A stretch of DNA of 32,441 nt from JANXXV01 sp038200305. Lineage in GTDB: Bacteria > Acidobacteriota > Terriglobia > Bryobacterales > Bryobacteraceae. Every line of letters begins with the position of its first letter. Within the stretch, counting starts at the first letter, position 1. The translations under genes and the position numbers were made by a program. The stretch is taken from the NCBI GenBank assembly GCA_038200305.1, contig JBBPYD010000134.1:1-32441 (forward strand), in the 5' to 3' direction. Positions 23,593 to 32,441 of this stretch are shown piece by piece. Below the pieces are notes generated by a model. It saw only the letters and a list, made by a program, of their open reading frames with translations, did no database searches and was not told the DNA's origin.

Positions 23593-26004
23593 ATGGGTTC
23601 TATAGTTCACGACATACGGTACGGCGTCCGGACCCTGCTGAAGAACCCTGCGTTCAGTTTTGTCGCGATACTTGCACTCGCGCTCGGCATTGGAGCCAAC
23701 ACCGCCATATTCAGCGTTGTGAATGCGCTGCTACTTCGTCCTTTGCCGTACTTCGAGCCCGGACGATTGGTGATGGTTTGGGAATCGAGTCCGAGAGGCG
23801 CAAAGCAGAACGTCATTTCACCAGCCGACTTCCTCGATTGGAAGGCTCAGAATCGTGTCTTCGAAGCCATGTCCCCGGTGCTTTCGCAGTTGGATATTCT
23901 GACCGGTGCCGGTGAGCCGGATGAGGTTCCCGGATTCGCGGTCGCGGCAAGTTTCTTCCCGCTCCTGGGCGTTACACCCCAATTAGGCCGCAGTTTCAAC
24001 GACGACGAAGATAAGCCAGGCGCGCCGGGCGTTGTCGTCCTCAGCCATCGTTTTTGGGAGACGCGGTTTGGTTCGAATCCGGGCATCCTCGGACAGCCGA
24101 TTACTCTCGACTCAGAGAAGTACACTGTCATCGGGGTGATGCCCGCGCGATTCCGTTGGCTGAACCGGGCAAGCGAATTCTGGGTTCCTTTGAAACTCAA
24201 CCCGGCGCGCAATTACCGCATCGGCTCAGGGCGTTACATGCAGGCCGTCGCCCGCGTCCGCCCTGGGATCTCGATAGAGAACGCGCAATCGGAGATGAGC
24301 TCCATTGCAAAGCGCCTGGAACGGGAGCATCCCGAGTTCAACACAAATTGGGGAGTGAACCTGGTCACCATGAGAGACCAGATCGAGGGTGACATCCGGC
24401 CCGCCTTGCTTATTCTGATTGGCTCGGTAGGTCTGGTACTGCTGATCGCCTGCGCAAACGTAGCGAATCTTCTGCTCGCGCGGGCAGCTTCGCGGCAGCG
24501 CGAGATGGCGGTTCGAACTTCGCTAGGGGCCAGCCGGATGTGCATCGTCCGGCAATTGCTCACCGAAAGTATTCTACTCGCCGTGGCCGCCGGTCTGGTT
24601 GGAATTCTGTTGGCCTTCTGGGGAATTGACCTGTTAGTGGCCCTGAGTCCGGCGGATTTGCGCTTGCGCGACCAGGTCTCGCCGGATTATCTGGTGATGG
24701 GCTTCACGGCGGTTCTGTCGCTTGCCACCGGAGTTCTCTTCGGACTCGTTCCTGCGCTGGCCGCTTCCCGGACGGATCTCAACAGCAGTCTAAAGCAGGG
24801 GTCGCGGACGGGCGCCGGCATCGGAAGCCATCGAGTGCGCGGCATTCTGGTGGTTGCCGAAATTGGCCTGAGCCTTATGCTGCTGGTGGGGGCCGGTTTG
24901 CTGATTCGGAGTTTCACAAAACTGCAGTCCGTTAACCCAGGGTTCAGTGCCGGACAGGTACTGACAGCCAGGGTGTTTTTGCCTGACGCAAAATACCGCG
25001 AGCCAGCGCAGAAGATCGCATTCTTTGAGCAAGCTTTGTTGAAGCTCCGGAATATTCCCGGCGTGCAAGCGGCGGGCGCGGATGTGTTTCTTCCCTTAAC
25101 CGGTCTGATATCCGGAACCTCGTTCACAATCGATGGCCGTCCCGCTCCGCCACCCGGCCAGAAGCCGGTGACGAATGTTTCGTCCGTAGATCCTGACTAC
25201 TTCAGTACGATGAGAGTGCCACTGCGCCAAGGCCGATGGTTCACCGCTCATGACAATGCAGCCGCGCCGCGCGTTTACATCGTGAGCGAGTCCTTCGCGC
25301 GCGATAACTGGCCCGAAGGAAACGCACTCGGCCAACACATTCGCGTGGCCATGAAAGACGATGTTCCCGGCGAGATCGTCGGCGTCGTGGGGGACGTGCA
25401 CCACGAAGCACTAGACAAAAATGCACGTCAAACCGTCTATTATTCATACCCGCAACTACCGTTTGGGTTTATGACTTTCGTGATTCGAACAACGTTGCCG
25501 CCGTCCAATCTAGCCGGTAGCGCTACCGGTGTAATTCACTCCATCGATCCGGAACAGCCCATGGGCGAGATCCAACCGATGGACAAAGTGCTCTCCGAGT
25601 CCATCGCCCGATCCCGTTTCACCATGCTCCTGCTTGCGATTTTCGCGGGTATCGCCATCACTCTGGCGGCGGTCGGAATCTATGGAGTGATCTCCTACTC
25701 GGTTACCCAGCGAACGCAGGAGATTGGTTTGCGCATGGCTCTGGGCGCGGAGCGGAGCGACGTTTTACGGCTGGTCCTCCGCAACGGGATGCATCTGATT
25801 GTTGCGGGTCTTCTGGCCGGTCTGATCGGTTCGTATTTTATGAGCCGTCTGATCTCCAGCTTGCTGTTCGAACTTAGTCCGACGGATCCGTTTACTTTCG
25901 CAATTGTCGCGCTATTGCTCACGGCCGTCGCCCTTGCCGCGACGCTGATTCCGGCGCTCCGGGCCACAAGAGTAGATCCCATGGTGGCTCTCCGTTATGA
26001 ATGA
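23593..26004 (+). CDS. MacB-like ABC permease of the ADOP type
   Basis: ATG 23593 with AGGAAC just upstream gives 803 residues in the layout of the acidobacterial duplicated orphan permeases. It has a first membrane helix (NPAFSFVAILALALGIGANTA, about 20-40), a MacB periplasmic domain (about 45-270), an FtsX-type helix group (LLILIGSVGLVLLIACANVA to about 410), a second copy of the helix/periplasmic unit (GILVVAEIGLSLMLL from about 420) and a final FtsX domain (FAGIAITLAAVGIYGVISYS to DPMVALRYE). ADOP genes normally stand alone. This one follows an adaptor and two ATPases in the same direction after a 123-bp gap. It probably is their membrane component. Confidence 0.92.
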   Translation: MGSIVHDIRYGVRTLLKNPAFSFVAILALALGIGANTAIFSVVNALLLRPLPYFEPGRLVMVWESSPRGAKQNVISPADFLDWKAQNRVFEAMSPVLSQLDILTGAGEPDEVPGFAVAASFFPLLGVTPQLGRSFNDDEDKPGAPGVVVLSHRFWETRFGSNPGILGQPITLDSEKYTVIGVMPARFRWLNRASEFWVPLKLNPARNYRIGSGRYMQAVARVRPGISIENAQSEMSSIAKRLEREHPEFNTNWGVNLVTMRDQIEGDIRPALLILIGSVGLVLLIACANVANLLLARAASRQREMAVRTSLGASRMCIVRQLLTESILLAVAAGLVGILLAFWGIDLLVALSPADLRLRDQVSPDYLVMGFTAVLSLATGVLFGLVPALAASRTDLNSSLKQGSRTGAGIGSHRVRGILVVAEIGLSLMLLVGAGLLIRSFTKLQSVNPGFSAGQVLTARVFLPDAKYREPAQKIAFFEQALLKLRNIPGVQAAGADVFLPLTGLISGTSFTIDGRPAPPPGQKPVTNVSSVDPDYFSTMRVPLRQGRWFTAHDNAAAPRVYIVSESFARDNWPEGNALGQHIRVAMKDDVPGEIVGVVGDVHHEALDKNARQTVYYSYPQLPFGFMTFVIRTTLPPSNLAGSATGVIHSIDPEQPMGEIQPMDKVLSESIARSRFTMLLLAIFAGIAITLAAVGIYGVISYSVTQRTQEIGLRMALGAERSDVLRLVLRNGMHLIVAGLLAGLIGSYFMSRLISSLLFELSPTDPFTFAIVALLLTAVALAATLIPALRATRVDPMVALRYE

Positions 26005-26013
26005 GGTTGTAAA

Positions 26014-26184
26014 ATGAAGTTCCTAAGAGATCAATATGACCTGATTGCCGTTCTCGTCCTGGTGTTTGTGCTTGCGACGCCGGCGCCAATGGTTGCCTTT
26101 CGCCTCTTTGCACCCGGCAGGCTGGAACGTAACCTCCATTTACTCCACTACGAACAGCCCATTACTGTGATTGTGCATGAATGA
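26014..26184 (+). CDS. 56-aa single-helix membrane peptide
   Basis: ATG 26014 lies 9 bp after the permease stop, with GAGG eight bases upstream as ribosome site. The 56-residue peptide starts MKFLRDQYDLIAVLVLVFVL, has one strong helix (about 10-34, LIAVLVLVFVLATPAPMVAF) and a basic then polar tail (RLERNLHLLHYEQP). Position directly after a permease suggests a small regulatory or accessory membrane subunit. I recognise no family. Coupled spacing and a good ribosome site make it more likely real than chance. Confidence 0.6.
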   Translation: MKFLRDQYDLIAVLVLVFVLATPAPMVAFRLFAPGRLERNLHLLHYEQPITVIVHE

Positions 26185-26270
26185 AAGGCGCAGACTCCAA
26201 ACGGTGACAGGCGGTTTACTGCTCGCTTTGAGAACCCGTCCTGCCTTTGAGAAGCGTTAAGAGGTTATCT

Positions 26271-27044
26271 ATGCGATTCCTGTCCCTATCGTTCCCAACC
26301 ACACTCTTCCTGGCCGCCTCCGTAACGTCCGCCGCCGATATGGCGGCTCCCTTTCAGTGGAGAGGCCCGGTGGCGCCAGGTCTGGCGATCGAAATCCGCG
26401 GACTTAATGGCGATGTCCACGCCGAGTTTTCAAACGGCACGGAAGTGGAAGTCTACGCCGACATTTCCTCCCAGATCGCTAATCCCGAAAAGGTGAAGGT
26501 GGAAGTGATTCATCACCACGGCGGAGTGACCGTTTGCGCGGTTTCGATCGGCGTCTCTCCAGACAGTCCGAATCGCTGCGTTTCAGACGTTGCAGGTACC
26601 GGTGACGCTCGTGTGAATTACACTGTCCGGGTTCCCAAGGGCGTTGGCCTCATTGGGCGTACGGTGAACGGTGAGGTGGACGCGCACGGCATGCAGGGAG
26701 ATGTGAACGCTGAGACAGTGAACGGTAAAATCCAAATCTCGACCAGCGGAAAGGCCCAGGCGCACACCGTAAACGGGAACATTACCGCGACAGTGGGCAC
26801 GGCATGTTCCATGAAATCGGCCGCACTCAGTACTGTAAATGGAAGCATCACGTTGAACACGCCATCCATCACGAACTCGGCGCTTCGAGCCGAAACGACA
26901 AACGGAGCCATCACGACGGACTTCCCCATCGCCGTCCATCAGCGTCTCACCACTCCCCGTATTGGCGGCAAGAATGGGAACGCCAGCCGCGAAATCATGC
27001 TGAAGACCGTGAATGGCAGCATCCAACTACGCCGGAGGGTATAG
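26271..27044 (+). CDS. Exported DUF4097-like beta-helix protein
   Basis: ATG 26271 with AGAGGT upstream gives 257 residues with a signal peptide (FPTTLFLAASVTSAAD). The body repeats short strands with TVNGEVDA, TVNGKIQI, TVNGNITA, TVNGSITL, TTNGAITT and TVNGSIQL, about 20-25 residues apart. This is the right-handed beta-helix pattern of DUF4097 (YvlB-like) domains. Such proteins sit at the cell envelope, some in LiaFSR-type stress responses. Function here is unknown. It is the last gene of the probable export cassette, 86 bp after the membrane peptide. Two Cys (VTVCAV, NRCVSD) might form a disulfide. Confidence 0.82.
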   Translation: MRFLSLSFPTTLFLAASVTSAADMAAPFQWRGPVAPGLAIEIRGLNGDVHAEFSNGTEVEVYADISSQIANPEKVKVEVIHHHGGVTVCAVSIGVSPDSPNRCVSDVAGTGDARVNYTVRVPKGVGLIGRTVNGEVDAHGMQGDVNAETVNGKIQISTSGKAQAHTVNGNITATVGTACSMKSAALSTVNGSITLNTPSITNSALRAETTNGAITTDFPIAVHQRLTTPRIGGKNGNASREIMLKTVNGSIQLRRRV

Positions 27045-27161
27045 AGCATCGGGAGCACGATTATTCCAAAACGGGTAAAATAGGTGTTGCCTGGCGGAGT
27101 CGGTCTTTTCTAAGCCCCGTACATTTCCGGCATTCTCCAAGGCTATGGACCGGTCCTTTTC

Positions 27162-30100
27162 ATGCCAGTAAAACTTCGATTCGTCTTCAGAGTGTCCCTC
27201 CTCCTGCTTGCCTCTTCCTGTTTAATGACGCCGCCCGTCGACGCGGCAGGTGTCGATTTCCAGCGCGAGGTCCGGCCCATTTTGTCCGACGCGTGCTTCC
27301 TTTGCCATGGACCGGATAAGGGTACGCGCATGGTCAATCTGCGTCTGGACACGCGCGAAGGGGCGTTTGCCGCGCGGGAACACGGAAGCCCTATCGTCCC
27401 AGGCAAGCCCGAAGAGAGCCTGCTATATCAGCGCATCACAGCGCCAAAACCGGCTACGCGCATGCCGCCCGTATACTCCCACAAAATCCTGACTGACAAA
27501 CAGAAAGACACACTGAAGCGCTGGATAGAAGGCGGCGCCGAGTGGAAAGAGCAATGGTCCTTCGCCGCTCCGGTGCGCCCCAATCCGCCTGCCGTAAAAG
27601 CGGAACAGTGGGTGCGTAATCCCATCGATCGATTCATATTGGCGAAAGTGGAAGCCGCCGGATTGCAGCCAGCCCCCGAAGCGGACCGCCGCACCTTGAT
27701 CCGGCGCGTTTCTCTGGATCTGACTGGACTTCCTCCCTCTCCCCAGGACGTCGAGGCATTTGCCGCGGACAAATCCCCCAACGCTTATTCGAAACTCCTC
27801 GACCGTCTGTTCGCGTCGGAGCACTATGGCGAACACCGCGCCCGCTACTGGCTGGATGCCGCCCGTTACGCCGACACCCATGGCCTGCACATCGATAATT
27901 ACCGCGAGATGTGGCCGTATCGGGATTGGGTCATCCAGGCATACAACCGCAATATGCCGTTCGACAAGTTCACCGTTGAGCAGATCGCCGGCGACTTGCT
28001 GCCCAACCGCACGCTCGAACAGCAGATCGCCTCCGGCTTTCATCGCTGCAACGTCAGTACGAATGAAGGCGGCGTGATCGAGAAAGAAGTAGAAGCGATT
28101 TACGCCAAGGATCGCGTGGACACCACGGGCACCGTTTTCCTGGGCCTCACCATCGGTTGCGCCACTTGCCACGATCACAAATTCGATCCCATTTCGCAGA
28201 AAGATTTTTACGCCATGGCCGCGTTCTTCCGCAACACAACGCAGGCCGCATTGGACGGCAACATTCCGGACACGCCCCCCATCATCGTGGTTCCTAAGCA
28301 ACAGGATCGCACCCGGTGGTTAGATCTGGAAACGGAGATCGCATCGTTGAAGAACCGGATGGCCGACGCAAGAAAATCGCCAAACGAAGAGTTTAATCAT
28401 TGGTTGGATGCGCCAGAACGCCGGCAGATCAGCGCACCCCTTGATGTCGTCTCTGAGATGTTGGCTGTATCCCTTGAGGATGAGGCGCGTGTTTCGCGGC
28501 AAGGCACAGCCGGCGGCATGATGCTCACGCCCGGCGTTACGCTTGGCGACTCTTCCGTGCCCGGCCGGAAGGCGCTCCAGTTCGGCGCAAAATCCGTTTT
28601 AACGCTGCCCGATTCTGCTTTCATCACCGGCGACAAACCCTTCTCGATTACCGTTTCCATGTACATGCCTAAAGGCGAGGGCAATTTCACCGTAGCCAGT
28701 CAACTCAGCCGCCGGAAGCTCGATCCTCCTGAAGTCACCAAAGGGGGCGACGTCCGAAAGGAAATCCTGCGCGGGTGGACCATCGAACTCAACGCCCGCA
28801 TCCCCACTCTGAGGCTATATGGCGATGACGGAAAAGCTATCCAGATCCGCAGCAATGGTGGACGCCGCTTGAAAGCGGGTACTTGGAATCAACTGACTTT
28901 CACCTACGACGGCAGCCGGGAACAGGCTGGTTTGAACCTTTTGGTAGACGGGGCGGCGGTTCCCACCGAAGGCAGAGGGGACACCGTCACTCACCTGCAA
29001 GGTACGGTCAGCACCTCGTCTCCCCTGGTGCTCGGTGGCGACGGCGCCGACCGCTACTTCAGAGATGGAGCTATCGCGGATTTTCGGATCTTCAGCCGCG
29101 CTATCACCGAAGAGGAAGCCGGGCTTCTCTCGGTTTGGCCTGACCTGGCGGAATCGCGCGAGAAGAATGCAGGCGAACTCTCAGATTCTCAACGGGAGGC
29201 GCTGCGGCTTTACTTCCTTAATTACAAAGATCCCGCCTATCGCAATCTTGTGGCAGAGACGGACAAAGCGAACGATGAGCGCCGGGTCATCAGGCGTCGC
29301 GGTGCAGTCACGCTCGTGATGGAAGAGCGCACCGATTCGAAGCCAATGGCAAACATTCTCAATCGCGGTCAGTACGATCAGCCGCGCGAAGCGGTCGAGC
29401 CCAATGTTCCCTCGGCCCTTCCGCCCATGCCGGCCTCTTACCCAAGAAATCGTCTCGGTCTGGCGCAGTGGTTGGTCGATTCCTCGAATCCCCTCACGTC
29501 GCGCGTTGCCGTCAATCGCTTTTGGCAGGAACTCTTCGGCACTGGCATCGTGAAAACATCGGAGGACTTCGGGTCGCAGGGCGAAGCGCCGTCCCACCCG
29601 GAACTGCTGGACTGGCTCGCGGTGGAATTTCGCGAATCCGGTTGGGATGTGAAGAAACTCTTCCGTCTGATGCTCACGTCTTCCACCTATCTGCAGGCAT
29701 CGAACTCGACGGATGAAAAGGTGAAGAAAGATCCCGATAACCGGCTGCTTTCCCGCGGGCCTCGCTTCCGGATGGATGCGGAGATGGTTCGCGATTATGC
29801 CCTCTCTACCAGCGGTCTGCTGAACCCGTCCATTGGGGGCCCCAGCGTGAAGCCGTATCAACCCGATGGAATATGGGAAACCGTCGCGATGCAGCAGAGT
29901 AATACCCGGTTTTACAAAGCCGATACCGGTCAGAAACTCTACCGCCGCAGCCTTTATACATTCTGGAAACGCAGTGCGCCTCCGGCCTCCATGGACATCT
30001 TCAACGCGCCATCGCGCGAAAGCTGCACGGTGCGCCGGGAGCGTACGGACACGCCTCTTCAGGCGCTGGTGACCATGAACGATCCGCAATTCGTAGAGGC

Positions 30101-30395
30101 CGCTCGCAATTTGGCCGAGCGCGCGATGCTGTCGTCGTCAAATAAACTGGATGAGGAAATCGACTTTCTTGCATCTCAGTTGCTCTCACGCTCCTTTGAG
30201 CCAAACGAGCGCGCTATTGCGGAGCGTTCTTACAAAGATTATTTGAGCTACTACGACTCTCACCCGTCCGATGCCAAAAAGCTTCTGGCGGTTGGCGATT
30301 CCAAACCGAATTCAAAGATTCCCGTCCCGGAATTCGCGGCTCTCACGGTGGTCACCAATCAGTTGTTGAACTTGGATGAAGTGTTGAACAAATAG
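27162..30395 (+). CDS. PSCyt1-DUF1549-LamG-DUF1553 exported cytochrome-like protein
   Basis: The 1077-residue protein has a signal peptide (VSLLLLASSCLM, cleavage near VDAAG). A PSCyt1 domain carries a haem-binding CFLCHG (Cys45, Cys48, His49). DUF1549 spans about 135-345 (NPIDRFILAKVEAAGLQPAP) with a second CxxCH (Cys333-Cys336-His337) in GCATCHDHKFDPI. A LamG-like beta domain lies at about 475-650, and DUF1553 covers about 760-1060 (NRFWQELFGTGIVKTSEDFG, RRSLYTFWKRSAPP). This architecture is abundant in Planctomycetes, Verrucomicrobia and Acidobacteria, and its biochemical role is not established. The DUF1501 gene follows after 6 bp, the standard pairing. Confidence 0.92.
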   Translation: MPVKLRFVFRVSLLLLASSCLMTPPVDAAGVDFQREVRPILSDACFLCHGPDKGTRMVNLRLDTREGAFAAREHGSPIVPGKPEESLLYQRITAPKPATRMPPVYSHKILTDKQKDTLKRWIEGGAEWKEQWSFAAPVRPNPPAVKAEQWVRNPIDRFILAKVEAAGLQPAPEADRRTLIRRVSLDLTGLPPSPQDVEAFAADKSPNAYSKLLDRLFASEHYGEHRARYWLDAARYADTHGLHIDNYREMWPYRDWVIQAYNRNMPFDKFTVEQIAGDLLPNRTLEQQIASGFHRCNVSTNEGGVIEKEVEAIYAKDRVDTTGTVFLGLTIGCATCHDHKFDPISQKDFYAMAAFFRNTTQAALDGNIPDTPPIIVVPKQQDRTRWLDLETEIASLKNRMADARKSPNEEFNHWLDAPERRQISAPLDVVSEMLAVSLEDEARVSRQGTAGGMMLTPGVTLGDSSVPGRKALQFGAKSVLTLPDSAFITGDKPFSITVSMYMPKGEGNFTVASQLSRRKLDPPEVTKGGDVRKEILRGWTIELNARIPTLRLYGDDGKAIQIRSNGGRRLKAGTWNQLTFTYDGSREQAGLNLLVDGAAVPTEGRGDTVTHLQGTVSTSSPLVLGGDGADRYFRDGAIADFRIFSRAITEEEAGLLSVWPDLAESREKNAGELSDSQREALRLYFLNYKDPAYRNLVAETDKANDERRVIRRRGAVTLVMEERTDSKPMANILNRGQYDQPREAVEPNVPSALPPMPASYPRNRLGLAQWLVDSSNPLTSRVAVNRFWQELFGTGIVKTSEDFGSQGEAPSHPELLDWLAVEFRESGWDVKKLFRLMLTSSTYLQASNSTDEKVKKDPDNRLLSRGPRFRMDAEMVRDYALSTSGLLNPSIGGPSVKPYQPDGIWETVAMQQSNTRFYKADTGQKLYRRSLYTFWKRSAPPASMDIFNAPSRESCTVRRERTDTPLQALVTMNDPQFVEAARNLAERAMLSSSNKLDEEIDFLASQLLSRSFEPNERAIAERSYKDYLSYYDSHPSDAKKLLAVGDSKPNSKIPVPEFAALTVVTNQLLNLDEVLNK

Positions 30396-30401
30396 GAAAA
30401 T

Positions 30402-31868
30402 ATGCATCCTTCCGATCAAGTCGTTCTAGCCGAAACCCGCCGCCAGTTCTTTCGCCGCGGAGCCAGTGGACTCGGCATCGCCGCCCTTGCAACGGTGCTC
30501 GGCGAAGATCTCCGTGCAAATCCATCGTTGAATACACCCATCGGCGGTTTGCCGGGGCTGCCGCATTTTGCGCCCAAGGCCAAGCGTGCCATTTACCTTC
30601 ACATGCTCGGCGCGCCTCCTCAGATCGATCTTTTCGATTACAAGCCGGGGATGAAGGATTGGTACGACAAGGATCTTCCGGAGTCGATTCGCAAAGGCCA
30701 GCGCCTGACCACCATGACCTCAGGGCAGAGCCGCTTTCCCATTGCGCCCTCCATTTTCAAGTTTGCCCAATACGGCAAGAACGGAACCTGGATATCGGAG
30801 CTTCTGCCGCACACCGCGAAAATGGTGGACGACATCGCGATATTGCGTTCGGTTCACACAGAGGCAATCAACCATGAGCCGGCCATCACGTTCTTGCAGA
30901 CCGGCAACATGATCGCGGGCAAACCATGCATTGGTGCATGGATGGCTTACGGACTCGGCAGCATGAACCAGGATCTGCCCACATTCATGGTCCTGAACGC
31001 CAGCCACAGCCACCCCAAAGCGAACGTGCAGGCAATCTCGGCACGGCTCTGGAGCGCCGGCTTTCTATCGGCGCAGTACGCGGGAGTGGCCCTTCGCTCG
31101 GGCGGCGATCCGGTTCTCTATATTAATAATCCCGACGGACTGCCCCCGAAGATTCGCCGCCGCATGCTGGACGGCTTGGGCGAGCTGAATCAAATTGAGC
31201 ACCAGAAACTCGCCGACCCGGAAACACTGGTCCGCATCGCGCAGTATGAGATGGCCTACCGGATGCAATCCTCAGTACCGGAGCTTACAGACATTTCCAA
31301 GGAGCCGGACCATACCTATGAGATGTACGGCCCAGACGCCCGCAAAGGCGGAACCTTCGCCAACAGTTGCCTAATGGCTCGACGGCTGGTGGAACGCGGA
31401 GTCCGATTTGTGCAAATCTACCATCGCGGATGGGACGTGCATGGCCTTCTTCCCGAAGTGCTGCCGAGCCAATGCAAGGACATCGACCAGGGTGCCTGGG
31501 CGCTTGTTCAGGATCTAAAGCAGCGAGGGATGCTGGACGATACGCTCGTGATCTGGGGCGGGGAATTCGGCCGGACCATCTACTCGCAAGGCAAGCTCAC
31601 GCCGACAGATTACGGCCGCGATCACCACCCGCGCTGCTTTAGTCTCTGGATGGCCGGCGGCGGCGTGAAACCCGGAGTGGTTCACGGCGAGACGGATGAG
31701 TTTTCCTACAATGTGATTCAAGATCCGGTTCACGTGCGCGACTTGCAAGCGACCCTTCTGCGCCTGTTCGGCATCGATCACGAACGGTTCACATTCAAAT
31801 ACCAGGGACTGGATCAGAAGCTGACCGGGGTGGAAAAAGCCACTGCAGTGAAAGCCGTTTTGGCCTGA
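30402..31868 (+). CDS. DUF1501 Tat-exported protein
   Basis: The 488-residue protein starts with a twin-arginine signal (TRRQFFRRGASGLGIAALATVL) and matches DUF1501, which has an alkaline-phosphatase/sulfatase-like fold. Recognisable pieces are YLHMLGAPPQIDLFDYKPG, LRSVHTEAINHEPAITFLQTG, LVERGVRFVQIYHRGWDVHG, VIWGGEFGRT and GRDHHPRCFSLWMAGGGVKPG. His and Asp residues in the last blocks look like metal ligands. It starts 6 bp after the PSCyt1/DUF1553 gene, so they are one transcription unit and presumably act on the same substrate outside the cytoplasm. That substrate is unknown. Confidence 0.92.
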   Translation: MHPSDQVVLAETRRQFFRRGASGLGIAALATVLGEDLRANPSLNTPIGGLPGLPHFAPKAKRAIYLHMLGAPPQIDLFDYKPGMKDWYDKDLPESIRKGQRLTTMTSGQSRFPIAPSIFKFAQYGKNGTWISELLPHTAKMVDDIAILRSVHTEAINHEPAITFLQTGNMIAGKPCIGAWMAYGLGSMNQDLPTFMVLNASHSHPKANVQAISARLWSAGFLSAQYAGVALRSGGDPVLYINNPDGLPPKIRRRMLDGLGELNQIEHQKLADPETLVRIAQYEMAYRMQSSVPELTDISKEPDHTYEMYGPDARKGGTFANSCLMARRLVERGVRFVQIYHRGWDVHGLLPEVLPSQCKDIDQGAWALVQDLKQRGMLDDTLVIWGGEFGRTIYSQGKLTPTDYGRDHHPRCFSLWMAGGGVKPGVVHGETDEFSYNVIQDPVHVRDLQATLLRLFGIDHERFTFKYQGLDQKLTGVEKATAVKAVLA

Positions 31869-31902
31869 TCTGGGTATTCCGGGGGAAGCCCTGCCCAAAT
31901 CC

Positions 31903-32331
31903 TTAGCGCAACGCCGCCATTGGATCGATGCTCGCTGCGCGCCGGGCCGGGATATAGCTGGCGGCTAGTGCCACTATCACGAAAACCAACGTGATGCCCA
32001 CAAACGCCGCAGGATCGGTAGCGCTAACGTGAAATAAGAAACTTTTCAAGACGCGAGTCAACACGAACGCTCCGCCAATGCCCATCGCCACGCCAACCAA
32101 AGTCAGACCCAACCCTTGCCCGATCACCAATCGCAGAATATCACTCCGCTGCGCCCCCAATGCCCGCCGAATGCCGACTTCCTGTGTCCGCTGAACCACC
32201 GAATAAGCGATCACGCCGTAGATGCCAACCATCGCCAGCAGCAGCGCCACACCGGCAAACAACACTAGTAGCACCATGATCAAGCGGCGCTGTCCCACTG
32301 AACCTAAATCCGGCAGTTGAAGAAAGAGCAT
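31903..32331 (-). pseudogene. C-terminal fragment of an ADOP/MacB-like permease
   Basis: The 142-residue frame equals the last FtsX domain of ADOP permeases: LVLFAGVALLLAMVGIYGVIAYSVVQRTQEVGIRRALGAQRSDILRL and a normal end at IDPMAALR. It aligns with the last part of the 803-residue permease at 23593-26004 but is clearly diverged. A TAG lies three codons before ATG 32331 in the same frame, and no permease sequence is visible beyond it to the window end. It is therefore a truncated relic rather than a gene cut by the window edge. Confidence 0.78.
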
Positions 32332-32441
32332 CGAGTGCTAAGGCATTGCTATGTTGAGACATGGACGAAAGGCAGGAGTGCATTCGATGTCACCCAGCGG
32401 GTGAAGCGGGGACAGCGGAGTCAGCGTTAGAGAAGGCGGGC

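Noticed and set aside
1..32441. CRISPR array, rRNA, tRNA, phage or plasmid origin.
   Set aside because: No regularly spaced repeat series, no RNA-gene consensus, no replication or phage structural genes are visible anywhere in the window.

Overview
The window looks like chromosomal DNA of an acidobacterium close to Candidatus Solibacter / Bryobacterales. The pointers are a protein with a Solibacter-type TIGR03437 domain, MacB-like permeases of the acidobacterial ADOP type (one complete, one fragment), a PSCyt1/DUF1549/DUF1553 protein paired with a DUF1501 protein, an abundance of Tat-type signals, and moderately high GC. The assignment rests on recognised families only, since no rRNA or other marker lies here.

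Layout. (1) 1-4144 is a mobile-element graveyard. It holds a decayed ISNCY/IS1202-like element (54-1517), a Tat-exported DsrE-like gene interrupted by one in-frame TGA (1569-2303), a broken IS21 remnant (istB/istA, 2309-4061) and a second orphan copy of the first element's right end (4064-4144). The cluster is bracketed by a 15-bp direct repeat. (2) 4145-6668 carries a 59-aa small ORF, an intrinsic terminator with a competing larger fold, and a TolC-family outer-membrane protein. (3) 6930-8269 is a pyrE-truA pair. (4) 8251-12916 (minus) is a tight operon: IlvD/Edd-type sugar-acid dehydratase, GT-C-like membrane protein, and an ACS-family MFS transporter with a C-terminal frameshift. A PQQ-type beta-propeller protein diverges from it. 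(5) 14282-16402 has an internally deleted metallophosphoesterase, a histidine kinase lacking its sensor end, and an intact YmdB-type phosphodiesterase. (6) 16676-18248 has a Sua5/YrdC protein, a DUF2934 protein and a Cys-rich small protein.

(7) 18444-20384 (minus) is an exported Solibacter-type protein with Ig-like repeats. Diverging from it is a probable export cassette (20666-27044): adaptor, two different ABC ATPases, a 57-aa four-Cys protein, an 803-aa permease, a 56-aa membrane peptide and a DUF4097 surface protein. (8) 27162-31868 is the PSCyt1/DUF1553 plus DUF1501 pair, followed by a C-terminal fragment of another ADOP permease (31903-32331, minus).

Functional picture: housekeeping genes (pyrE, truA, ymdB, sua5) are interspersed with sugar-acid uptake and catabolism, an envelope ABC export system and exported proteins typical of Acidobacteria and Planctomycetes. 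At least seven genes are truncated, frameshifted or internally deleted, so the region is either eroding or contains assembly errors. The most interesting possibilities are a selenocysteine reading of the DsrE-like TGA, the two-ATPase export cassette with its two tiny genes, and the long-target-duplication signature around the mobile cluster.
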